Assembly (NCBI GenBank): GCA_012516755.1
Contig: JAAYWE010000052.1
Location: forward strand, 1 to 7,623
DNA: 7,623 nucleotides
Origin: Treponema sp.
GTDB taxonomy: Bacteria > Spirochaetota > Spirochaetia > Treponematales > Rectinemataceae
Reading direction: 5' to 3'
Shown here one piece after another: positions 1 through 5,973 of the stretch (its first letter is position 1; every line of letters starts with the position of its first letter). The notes beneath the pieces are model-generated. The model was not told where the DNA came from, did no database searches, and was given only the letters and a program-made list of their open reading frames with translations. The position numbers and the translations under genes were made by a program.

Positions 1-767
1 CCAGAGAAAGACAGGATGGCCGTATCGACAATGTCGACTCCATTGACCATGGCTGCAAGCAGACTTGCCACTCCAAAGCCTGGAGTACAATGAGTATGAA
101 GATCGATCGGAATATCAAGCTCATTTTTGAGCGCTTTTACAAGCTCTGCAGCCATGAAAGGAGTAATCAGTCCCGCCATATCTTTGATTGTAAAAATGTC
201 AGCGCCGAGAGATGCCAGCTCCTTTGCTTTCTTGACATAATAATCTACTGTGAAAATCTTAGGCGGTATTTTCTTTCCAGTAAAAACGCCTTTTATTCTG
301 TCGCTCAATCTAAAATGCGGATCGACGGTGTAGCAAACAGCGCAATCAGCCAGACCACCCGCTTCTTTTACAAACCTTATCGAAGACTTCATATTGTCTA
401 TATCGTTGAGCGCATCGAAGATTCTCATGATATCTACACCCGCCGCAATGGCATTCTTGCAAAACCCTTCGATTACCGAATCAGGATAGGGATTATATCC
501 AAAGAGATTGCGCCCACGTGAGAGTGCTGTCAATTTTGAGGCATTGCCTATTCCTTCTTTGATTATAGCGAGCCTATCCCATGGATCTTCACCGAGGAAT
601 CTCATTACAGAATCAGGAACGGCTCCGCCCCATACCTCCATTGCATAAAAATGACTCTGGCGATAATCATCTAGCACGGCCTTGACCTGCTCATTATTCA
701 TGCGTGTGGCAAATTGTGACTGTTGGCCATCGCGAAGTGTCAAATCGCGAATCTTTAAGTATTTCAT
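1..767 (-). CDS. Biotin-dependent carboxyltransferase, pyruvate/oxaloacetate type (OadA / PycB / transcarboxylase 5S family), N-terminal part, cut by window edge
   Basis: This reading frame starts at ATG 767 (minus strand) and stays open to the window edge, giving 255 residues. An AGGAG ribosome binding site lies 8 nt before the start. The family's TIM-barrel domain moves a carboxyl group between biotin and pyruvate/oxaloacetate. Visible key residues: RDGQQS at 12-17 (metal Asp13; Arg12 and Gln16 match pyruvate-binding residues of pyruvate carboxylase), SRG with Arg84 (third substrate residue), RIFDALND at 115-122, KDMAG with Lys195 (carboxylated metal-bridging lysine), and HTH with His224 and His226 (metal ligands). 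Retention of the substrate residues argues against isopropylmalate synthase or HMG-CoA lyase. About 16-20 extra residues lie between YTVDP and FTVDYY (roughly 152-170). The C-terminal part, where a biotin domain might be fused, is outside the window, so OadA, PycB and 5S cannot be told apart. The gene diverges from the kor-mutase operon. Confidence 0.9.
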   Translation of the reverse strand, partial: MKYLKIRDLTLRDGQQSQFATRMNNEQVKAVLDDYRQSHFYAMEVWGGAVPDSVMRFLGEDPWDRLAIIKEGIGNASKLTALSRGRNLFGYNPYPDSVIEGFCKNAIAAGVDIMRIFDALNDIDNMKSSIRFVKEAGGLADCAVCYTVDPHFRLSDRIKGVFTGKKIPPKIFTVDYYVKKAKELASLGADIFTIKDMAGLITPFMAAELVKALKNELDIPIDLHTHCTPGFGVASLLAAMVNGVDIVDTAILSFS

Positions 768-803
768 CTCAAAAGCTCCTGAAGTCTATTTGTATCTCAA
801 ATC

Positions 804-850
804 GCCATAAGCGACAAGTATCGGCAATATATATGATTTATGGCACAAGT
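804..850. repeat. Small inverted and direct repeats beside the minus-strand promoter
   Basis: GCCATAA (804-810) is repeated in inverted orientation as TTATGGC (838-844), overlapping the minus-strand -10 box. ACAAGT occurs as a direct repeat at 814-819 and 845-850, 31 bp apart, close to three helical turns. These are short and could be chance, but both pairs flank the expected start of the carboxyltransferase transcript. Confidence 0.25.
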
Positions 851-865
851 GATAGATTTTGACAA
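837..865 (-). promoter_or_regulatory. Putative promoter for the minus-strand carboxyltransferase
   Basis: Read on the minus strand, TTGTCA (860-865) is followed after 17 nt by CATAAA (837-842). A TG placed one base upstream of the -10 box gives an extended -10 look. Transcription would start near 830, about 60 nt before ATG 767. The -10 box is weak (4 of 6 consensus positions), so the call rests on spacing, position and the extended -10. Confidence 0.45.
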
Positions 866-869
866 AATC
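855..869. promoter_or_regulatory. Palindrome over the two divergent -35 boxes, candidate operator
   Basis: GATTTTG and CAAAATC form a perfect 7-bp inverted repeat around a single central A. It contains the plus-strand TTGACA and the minus-strand TTGTCA, so a bound protein would occlude both promoters at once. I do not recognise it as the site of a specific regulator; it lacks the Rex and FNR consensus patterns. Confidence 0.45.
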
Positions 870-887
870 GTGAATAAACTGTAGAAT
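859..887 (+). promoter_or_regulatory. Sigma70-type promoter of the kor-mutase operon
   Basis: A perfect -35 box TTGACA (859-864) and a -10 box TAGAAT (882-887, one mismatch to consensus) are separated by exactly 17 nt. Transcription would start near 893-895, leaving a leader of about 124 nt before the delta-subunit ATG at 1018. No comparably good promoter is seen between the downstream genes, so this one probably drives the operon through the right edge of the window. Confidence 0.75.
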
Positions 888-910
888 AAAAAAACGCCGT
901 AATGCGTTCC
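887..910 (-). terminator. Weak terminator-like hairpin (minus strand), also a hairpin at the operon mRNA 5' end
   Basis: On the minus strand AACGC, a 6-nt loop and GCGTT are followed by a run of T, with further G-U pairs possible outside the 5-bp core. This resembles a small intrinsic terminator that would stop antisense transcription coming from the kor genes before it reaches the carboxyltransferase promoter. On the plus strand the same arms (893-897 and 904-908) lie at the predicted transcription start, so the operon mRNA would begin with a hairpin. The stem is short, hence the low confidence. Confidence 0.3.
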
Positions 911-967
911 TGTTTATATTTATCCTTATAAAGTTCATTCTTTTTGAAGGAGCATCTAAAGGGGCAA

Positions 968-990
968 TGCTCGGTCTGTTAGACTGAGTG
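968..990 (+). promoter_or_regulatory. Leader hairpin upstream of the delta-subunit gene
   Basis: CTCGGTCT (970-977) pairs with AGACTGAG (981-988) around a GTT loop, with one G-U wobble and two further wobble pairs outside. It is not followed by a T run, so it is not a terminator. It would bury the alternative GTG start at 988, which supports ATG 1018 as the real start. A six-codon frame (ATG 967 to TGA 987, MLGLLD) runs through it, with purine-rich AAGGAG (947-952) and AAAGGGG (958-964) upstream, neither at ideal spacing. Confidence 0.4.
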
Positions 991-1017
991 CGGCGATTAT
1001 TGTTCAAGAGCAAAGAA

Positions 1018-1293
1018 ATGGCTGGTCCTCAAAAAAAATTCTTTCACATCGTCAGAGCAAAATACTGCAAAGGTTGCAGCATATGTGTGGCTCTCTGCCC
1101 AAAGAAGGTACTAGAGCTAAAAAATGAAAAGGTATTTGCTGCCAGGCCGGATGATTGCATCGGATGCAGAATGTGTGAACTCAGATGTCCCGATTTTGCC
1201 ATTGAGGTGCATCCTGTCGAAGAAAAATCAAAATTCGAAGCAGATGTCAATCTGGTTGGACTTGGCTTGAATTCGGAGGCGAACCATGGCTGA
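1018..1293 (+). CDS. korD: 2-oxoacid:ferredoxin oxidoreductase delta subunit (two [4Fe-4S] ferredoxin domain)
   Basis: This 91-residue protein carries two complete CX2CX2CX3CP motifs, with cysteines at 17/20/23/27 and 47/50/53/57, each binding a [4Fe-4S] cluster. It is the electron-transfer subunit that passes electrons from the TPP centre to external ferredoxin in the cytoplasm. The frame is open from GTG 988, but ATG 1018 is preferred: it gives the usual short N-terminus before the first cysteine, and GTG 988 lies inside a hairpin. The ribosome binding site is weak (AAGAG, 7 nt upstream). It is the first gene of the operon and its end overlaps the alpha-subunit start by 8 nt. A free-standing ferredoxin is the alternative, but the following alpha-beta-gamma genes make the subunit role nearly certain. 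Confidence 0.93.
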   Translation: MAGPQKKFFHIVRAKYCKGCSICVALCPKKVLELKNEKVFAARPDDCIGCRMCELRCPDFAIEVHPVEEKSKFEADVNLVGLGLNSEANHG

Positions 1294-2419
1294 GATCATT
1301 AAGCTTATGCAAGGAAATGAGGCGTGCACCATGGCTGCCATAGCGGCGGGGCTACGATTCTATGCTGGATATCCAATTACTCCTTCCACGGAGATAGCAG
1401 AGATGTGCTCGGAAGAACTCCCAAAAGTGGGAGGAAGATTCATTCAAATGGAAGATGAGATTGGTTCGATTTCAGCATGTATCGGTGCTTCATTAACCGG
1501 TGTAAAAGCCATGACCGCTACTTCGGGTCCTGGTTTTTCTCTGATGCAGGAAGCGATAGGCTATGCAGGCCTTTGCGAGATTCCCGTAGTTATCATCGAT
1601 GTACAGCGGGTTGGTCCTTCTACGGGTATGCCAACAAGCCCGGCTCAGGGGGATGTAATGCAGGCCAGATGGGGCACCCACGGAGATCATCCCATAATTG
1701 CCTTGGCTCCTGGCAATGTAAGGGAGTGTTTTGAGCTTACATTCCGCGCTTTCGAACTTTCGGAGAAGTATCGAGTCCCGGTAATAGTTTTGACAGATGA
1801 AGTGATTGGGCATATGCGAGAAAAAGTTGTTCTGCCCGATCCATCAAGCTATACAATTCCAATGAGGCCAATGCCAGAGAGTCCGGAAGGCTATAAGCCA
1901 TATGCGGCCGATCCGAATGGAGGTGTTCCACCCATGGCACCTTTTGGAATGGGTTATCGTTGGCATTGCACAGGCCTAACTCACGATGAAAATGGCGCTC
2001 CAACTAGTAAGCCTTCCGTTGCAGAAGCACTTACTCGCCGTCTTTATCTCAAGATTGAGAATAGAACTTCAGAGTTGGCAGACTATTTTGCAGAACAGCT
2101 AGAGGATTGTGATCTGGCTGTTGTGTCATTCGGATCTTCCGCAATGGCTTCTCTTTCTGCGGTTAGGCGTGCCCGCAATGAAGGCTATAAAGTGGGCATG
2201 CTGAGGCTCAAGACTATATGGCCTTTCCCCACTAAGACCGTAAAGTCTCTGCTAGCGCATGCAAAGAAAATCCTGGTGCCCGAGATGAATCTTGGGCAAC
2301 TTGCGCTTGAAATTGAGAGATCGGCTGGGTGTGGGCAACCTGTTATCAGGTTAGGAAAGGCCAATGGCGAGCTTTTTCATCCGGATGAAGTCTTTGCAGC
2401 GATCAAGGAGGCACTCTAA
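1286..2419 (+). CDS. korA: 2-oxoglutarate:ferredoxin oxidoreductase alpha subunit
   Basis: The 377-residue product is the alpha subunit of the CoA-acylating 2-oxoacid:ferredoxin oxidoreductase, which converts a 2-oxoacid, CoA and oxidised ferredoxin to acyl-CoA, CO2 and reduced ferredoxin. Family landmarks are GYPITPSTEI (28-37), MEDEI (55-59, with the glutamate expected to activate TPP), ATSGPG (78-83) and the QRVGPSTGMPT loop (107-117). Length and motifs match KorA/VorA-type alpha subunits, not the large fused pyruvate enzymes. A GGAGG ribosome binding site sits 6 nt before ATG 1286, and the gene ends TAATG, touching the beta-subunit start. 2-oxoglutarate is inferred as substrate because the product, succinyl-CoA, is the substrate of the mutase encoded downstream. 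A branched-chain or other 2-oxoacid cannot be excluded from sequence alone. Confidence 0.93.
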   Translation: MAEIIKLMQGNEACTMAAIAAGLRFYAGYPITPSTEIAEMCSEELPKVGGRFIQMEDEIGSISACIGASLTGVKAMTATSGPGFSLMQEAIGYAGLCEIPVVIIDVQRVGPSTGMPTSPAQGDVMQARWGTHGDHPIIALAPGNVRECFELTFRAFELSEKYRVPVIVLTDEVIGHMREKVVLPDPSSYTIPMRPMPESPEGYKPYAADPNGGVPPMAPFGMGYRWHCTGLTHDENGAPTSKPSVAEALTRRLYLKIENRTSELADYFAEQLEDCDLAVVSFGSSAMASLSAVRRARNEGYKVGMLRLKTIWPFPTKTVKSLLAHAKKILVPEMNLGQLALEIERSAGCGQPVIRLGKANGELFHPDEVFAAIKEAL

Positions 2420-3285
2420 TGGCTGAATTTCTCTCTTACTTCCGTCGAGATCGACTTCCACATATTTGGTGCCCTGGTTGCGGAAATGGCACTGTTACCG
2501 GTGCCCTTGTGCGTGCGATCGATAAACTTGGGCTCGATAAGAACAATACGGTTATTGTATCGGGGATTGGATGTTCAAGCCGCTCGGTTGGCTATCTCGA
2601 TTTCGATACGCTTCATACAACGCACGGTCGCGCAATTGCTTTTGCTACGGGCGTAAAGCTGGCGAATCCTAAGCTCAAGGTAGTGGTAATAACTGGGGAT
2701 GGCGATTGCGCCGCAATCGGCGGCAATCATTTTATCCATGCCGCTCGAAGAAATATCGATATAACAGTGATTATTATCAATAACGATACCTATGGCATGA
2801 CAAATGGCCAAGCCTCTCCTATGACGCCTCGCGGGATGTTCGGGACAACTGCTCCTTATGGAAATATCGAATACAATTTCGATCTGTGCGAGCTCGCTAA
2901 GGCGGCTGGTGCCACCTATGTAGCAAGAGCGACCACGTATCACTATGTTTTACTCGAAGACCTGATTGCCAAAGCGATCATGCATAAAGGTTTCTCGGTG
3001 GTTGAGGCACTATCACAATGTCCGACCTACTTTGGCCGAAAGAATAAGATCGGTGGTGCCGTTGAAACACTCAATTGGATTAAGGACCAGACAATAAATG
3101 TAAAAGCTGCAGCCTCATTGCCACAAGAAAAACGCGAAGGCAAAATCCTTATTGGCGAGCTATATAAGAGCGAGAAGGCTGAGTTCACAGAGCAATACTT
3201 AGAACTGATCGACAGACTAAGGGAAGCCGATCCCAGCTATATCCGAAACGAAGGAGAATCAGGATGCGAGTTGAATTCAGACTGA
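2419..3285 (+). CDS. korB: 2-oxoglutarate:ferredoxin oxidoreductase beta subunit (TPP-binding)
   Basis: This 288-residue subunit binds thiamine pyrophosphate. Visible motifs are CPGCGNG (18-24), SGIGCSSR (48-55), HTTHGRA (66-72), and the TPP/Mg2+ motif GDGD (93-96) followed by NNDTYGMTNGQ (121-131). The length is typical of KorB. The start codon shares one base with the alpha stop (TAATG), and a strong AAGGAGG lies 7 nt upstream, so alpha and beta are probably translationally coupled, as fits equal subunit numbers. The substrate assignment follows from the mutase genes downstream. Nothing is missing from the active-site motifs, so the enzyme is expected to be functional. Confidence 0.95.
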   Translation: MAEFLSYFRRDRLPHIWCPGCGNGTVTGALVRAIDKLGLDKNNTVIVSGIGCSSRSVGYLDFDTLHTTHGRAIAFATGVKLANPKLKVVVITGDGDCAAIGGNHFIHAARRNIDITVIIINNDTYGMTNGQASPMTPRGMFGTTAPYGNIEYNFDLCELAKAAGATYVARATTYHYVLLEDLIAKAIMHKGFSVVEALSQCPTYFGRKNKIGGAVETLNWIKDQTINVKAAASLPQEKREGKILIGELYKSEKAEFTEQYLELIDRLREADPSYIRNEGESGCELNSD

Positions 3286-3812
3286 GCGGCTCAGGAGGAC
3301 AAGGGCTTTTGCTTGCAGGTATCGTATTAGCAGAGGCGGCAATCAACGAAGGAAAGAATGCGGTTCAGACACAGAGTTACGGACCGGAAGCCCGTGGTGG
3401 ATCAAGCAAGGCGGAGGTTGTTATCTCGGATAGCGAGATCGATTATCCTAAAGCCACAGAGCCCGACTACCTTCTTGCACTATCCAACGATGCATATAAA
3501 AGCTATGGTGTCTCGATGAAAAAAGGAATCATCATTGCAGATGAGAGCTTGAACATTGATCCACCGGCTAAGGTGCCGGTTGTGAGGCTCCCCATACTTG
3601 AGACTGCATCTAACAAACTGGGAAGGGCAGTTGTGGCCAACATGGTTGCGCTCGGAGTATTGGGTGGAATCTCCGGAGTAGCAAGTCCAGAGACGCTAAA
3701 AGAAGCCGTAAGGAATCGTGTGCCAAAAGGAACCGAAGAGCTAAACACTGAGGCGCTCGAACAAGGGCTCTTGTTGGCTAAGCAAGCAAAAGATCAGCTT
3801 GGACTCATCTAA
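3264..3812 (+). CDS. korC: 2-oxoglutarate:ferredoxin oxidoreductase gamma subunit
   Basis: The 182-residue protein is the gamma subunit of the oxidoreductase (Pfam POR family). The N-terminal LSGSGGQGLLLAG (7-19) and the following QTQSYGPEARGG (36-47) are the signature segments of this family, which helps form the CoA/substrate pocket and the complex core. The gene overlaps the end of the beta subunit by 22 nt, with AAGGAG 7 nt before ATG 3264, so translation is probably coupled. It closes the delta-alpha-beta-gamma block, and a 47-nt gap separates it from the mutase gene. Confidence 0.94.
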   Translation: MRVEFRLSGSGGQGLLLAGIVLAEAAINEGKNAVQTQSYGPEARGGSSKAEVVISDSEIDYPKATEPDYLLALSNDAYKSYGVSMKKGIIIADESLNIDPPAKVPVVRLPILETASNKLGRAVVANMVALGVLGGISGVASPETLKEAVRNRVPKGTEELNTEALEQGLLLAKQAKDQLGLI

Positions 3813-3859
3813 TATATGAAATCCATTTGACATAAATTGGTGACCTCGAGGAGGGAAGC

Positions 3860-5527
3860 ATGACCGACTTTAATAAACTTGAACAGGATTTCGATGCATG
3901 GAATACAAAGGTTGAAAAGGCAAATGAAAAGCATCCTGAACGCAAGAAGCAATTTGTAACAGGATCGAATGCCCCAATCAATCGAGTATATACTCCACTT
4001 GATCAAAAAGACTTCGATTATGCTAAGCAGCTGGGGTTCCCGGGCGAATTCCCCTTTACGCGGGGTGTTCAACCGACCATGTATAGAGGCAGATTATGGA
4101 CTATGCGGCAGTATGCGGGTTTTGGTACCGCAGAAGAATCTAATAAGCGCTATAAGTATTTGCTTGAGCAGGGTCAAACGGGGCTTTCTGTGGCTTTCGA
4201 TTTGCCTACTCAGATTGGTTATGATTCAGATCATCCATTGTCTGAAGGAGAGGTGGGGAAAGTGGGTGTGGCCATCGATTCGTTAGAAGACATGGAAGTG
4301 TTGTTCGATGGCATTCCGCTCGACAGAGTCTCGACCAGCATGACAATAAATGCTCCTGCTTCCGTGCTTCTGGCAATGTATATTGCAATGGCTGAGAAGC
4401 AGGGAGTCAGTGCCGAGAAGCTAAATGGCACCATTCAGAATGATATCTTGAAAGAATATATAGCCAGAGGAACCTATATTTTCCCGCCAGAGCCTTCCAT
4501 GAGGCTCATCACAAATACATTCGAATATTGCTCTAAGAATGTTCCAAACTGGAATACCATTTCTATTTCTGGCTATCACATTCGAGAAGCAGGCGCGACA
4601 GCCGTGCAGGAGGTAGCATTTACCCTGGCAGATGGCATAGCCTATGTCGAAGCTGCCATAAAAGCAGATTTGGATATCGACGAATTTGCGCCTCGCTTGT
4701 CTTTCTTTTTCAATTCGCACAATGATCTTTTCGAGGAAGTGGCTAAATTTCGTGCAGCTCGGAGGATCTGGGCTTACATCATGCGTGAGCGCTTTGGTGC
4801 CAAGAATCCAAAAAGCTGGATGCTTCGCTTCCATACCCAAACCGCCGGCTGCACCCTCACCGCCCAGCAGCCCGACAACAACATAATCCGCGTAACTATT
4901 CAGGCTTTGGCCGCCGTGCTGGGCGGTACGCAATCCCTCCATACCAATTCCCGCGACGAAGCGCTTGCTCTTCCCACCGAAGAGGCGGTACGAATAGCCC
5001 TTCGTACCCAACAGATAATCGCATACGAGTCCGGCGTAGCGGAGACCGTGGATCCACTGGCTGGCTCATACTATATAGAGAGCCTCACAGATCGCATAGA
5101 AAAGGAAGCCCTACAATACCTTAAGCTCATAGATGATATGGGAGGGGCGGTTAGGGCTATCGAGCAAGGATACATTCAGAAGGAGATTCAGGATTCTGCA
5201 TATCAATGGCAAATGGATGTCGAAAAGGGTGAGCGAATCATCGTAGGACTCAACAAATTTCAAGTCGAGGAGAATCCACCCAAGGGCCTTTTGCGCGTGG
5301 ATCCAGCAGTCGGAGAGCGCCAGAAAGAGAAACTCTCCGCACTTAGAGCGCGCCGAAATAATACAAAAGTGGATTCTGCCCTTGCTTCTTTGAGAAGCGC
5401 AGCTAAGGGAACGGATAATCTCATGTTCCCAATACTTGATGCAGTGCGTGCCTATGCTACCCTCGGAGAGATATGTGGAGTGCTCCGCGAGGAATTTGGC
5501 GAATATCAGCCTAATGTGATGTTCTAA
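3860..5527 (+). CDS. mcmA1: Methylmalonyl-CoA mutase, large (catalytic) subunit
   Basis: This 555-residue catalytic subunit interconverts succinyl-CoA and (R)-methylmalonyl-CoA by a B12 radical mechanism. It has the acyl-CoA-binding TIM barrel but no C-terminal B12 domain, which is encoded by the next gene. TMYRGRLWTMRQYAGF (73-88) contains Tyr85, matching Tyr89 of the Propionibacterium enzyme; TIQNDILKEYIAR carries Arg203 (Arg207 there); SGYH holds Tyr239 and His240 (Tyr243/His244); APRLSFF has Arg279 (Arg283). The Tyr/Arg pair marks methylmalonyl-CoA mutase, since isobutyryl-CoA mutase has Phe/Gln. The barrel text (FFFNSHND, RFHTQTAGCTLTAQQP) otherwise resembles the archaeal/isobutyryl type with detached subunits. 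AGGAGGG lies 4 nt before ATG 3860. Codons at about 4826-5044 are unusually C-rich. It probably shares the kor transcript, since no good promoter is seen in the 47-nt gap. Confidence 0.95.
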   Translation: MTDFNKLEQDFDAWNTKVEKANEKHPERKKQFVTGSNAPINRVYTPLDQKDFDYAKQLGFPGEFPFTRGVQPTMYRGRLWTMRQYAGFGTAEESNKRYKYLLEQGQTGLSVAFDLPTQIGYDSDHPLSEGEVGKVGVAIDSLEDMEVLFDGIPLDRVSTSMTINAPASVLLAMYIAMAEKQGVSAEKLNGTIQNDILKEYIARGTYIFPPEPSMRLITNTFEYCSKNVPNWNTISISGYHIREAGATAVQEVAFTLADGIAYVEAAIKADLDIDEFAPRLSFFFNSHNDLFEEVAKFRAARRIWAYIMRERFGAKNPKSWMLRFHTQTAGCTLTAQQPDNNIIRVTIQALAAVLGGTQSLHTNSRDEALALPTEEAVRIALRTQQIIAYESGVAETVDPLAGSYYIESLTDRIEKEALQYLKLIDDMGGAVRAIEQGYIQKEIQDSAYQWQMDVEKGERIIVGLNKFQVEENPPKGLLRVDPAVGERQKEKLSALRARRNNTKVDSALASLRSAAKGTDNLMFPILDAVRAYATLGEICGVLREEFGEYQPNVMF

Positions 5528-5538
5528 AGGGGGCGGAC

Positions 5539-5946
5539 ATGGAAAGGAAAATACGAGTGTTAGTAGCCAAGCCTGGCCTCGACGGACACGATCGAGGAGC
5601 AAAGGTCATTGCGCGTTCTCTGCGCGATGCTGGCATGGAAGTAATATACACGGGTCTACGGCAGACCCCTGAGCAGATAGTCAATGCTGCGATCCAGGAA
5701 GATGTCGATGTAATAGCACTTTCTATTCTTTCAGGAGCACATAATCACCTTTTCCCGCGAGTGGTTGAGCTTTTGAAAGAACGAGGGGTGGACGATATTC
5801 TGGTTTTTGGTGGAGGGGTAATTCCGGAAGAGGATATTCCCTTTTTGAAATCTAAGGGGATCGCTGAGATTTTTGGGCCCGGAACGCCTACATCTAAGAC
5901 AATAGAATTTATACGAGAGAATCTGAAGCGTCCGCTGGATCGATAA
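5539..5946 (+). CDS. mcmA2: Methylmalonyl-CoA mutase, small (B12-binding) subunit
   Basis: The 135-residue protein is a free-standing cobalamin-binding domain. It shows the base-off/His-on signature: DGHDRG (15-20) with His17 as the lower cobalt ligand, then after 41 residues S-I-L (62-64), then GGG (91-93) for the nucleotide tail pocket. It pairs with the catalytic subunit encoded 11 nt upstream to make the working mutase. An AGGGGG ribosome binding site is 5 nt before ATG 5539. Length and spacing match the archaeal/bacterial two-gene mutase layout. On its own the domain could serve another acyl-CoA mutase, but its adjacency to a catalytic subunit with methylmalonyl-CoA-type residues settles the pairing. 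Confidence 0.95.
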   Translation: MERKIRVLVAKPGLDGHDRGAKVIARSLRDAGMEVIYTGLRQTPEQIVNAAIQEDVDVIALSILSGAHNHLFPRVVELLKERGVDDILVFGGGVIPEEDIPFLKSKGIAEIFGPGTPTSKTIEFIRENLKRPLDR

Positions 5947-5973
5947 ATCCCTTCAAAATGGAGTTCTCTATTC

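Noticed and set aside
90..521. Open 143-residue plus-strand frame
   Set aside because: It lies opposite the carboxyltransferase gene, whose minus-strand frame shows clear family motifs. The plus-strand protein has low-complexity, non-family text and no ribosome site.
786..1013. 75-residue minus-strand frame in the divergent control region
   Set aside because: It covers the promoters, palindrome and leader hairpins, has no recognisable domain or good ribosome site, and its composition resembles translated non-coding sequence.
988..1017. GTG 988 as the start of korD
   Set aside because: It has no suitable ribosome site, falls inside a hairpin and would add ten residues not expected before the first cysteine motif. 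ATG 1018 fits the family better.
888..1017. Cobalamin riboswitch ahead of the B12-dependent operon
   Set aside because: The leader is too short and I see no B12-box-like sequence. The small hairpins present do not make the expected multi-arm fold.
3827..3855. TTGACA in the korC/mutase gap as an internal promoter
   Set aside because: At 17 nt spacing the -10 position is GGAGGG, which is the ribosome binding site, and no TATAAT-like box occurs at 16-18 nt.
4421..5011. 196-residue minus-strand frame opposite the mutase gene
   Set aside because: It is antisense to strongly conserved mutase sequence with intact motifs. The frame is long partly because of the C-rich codon block on the coding strand.
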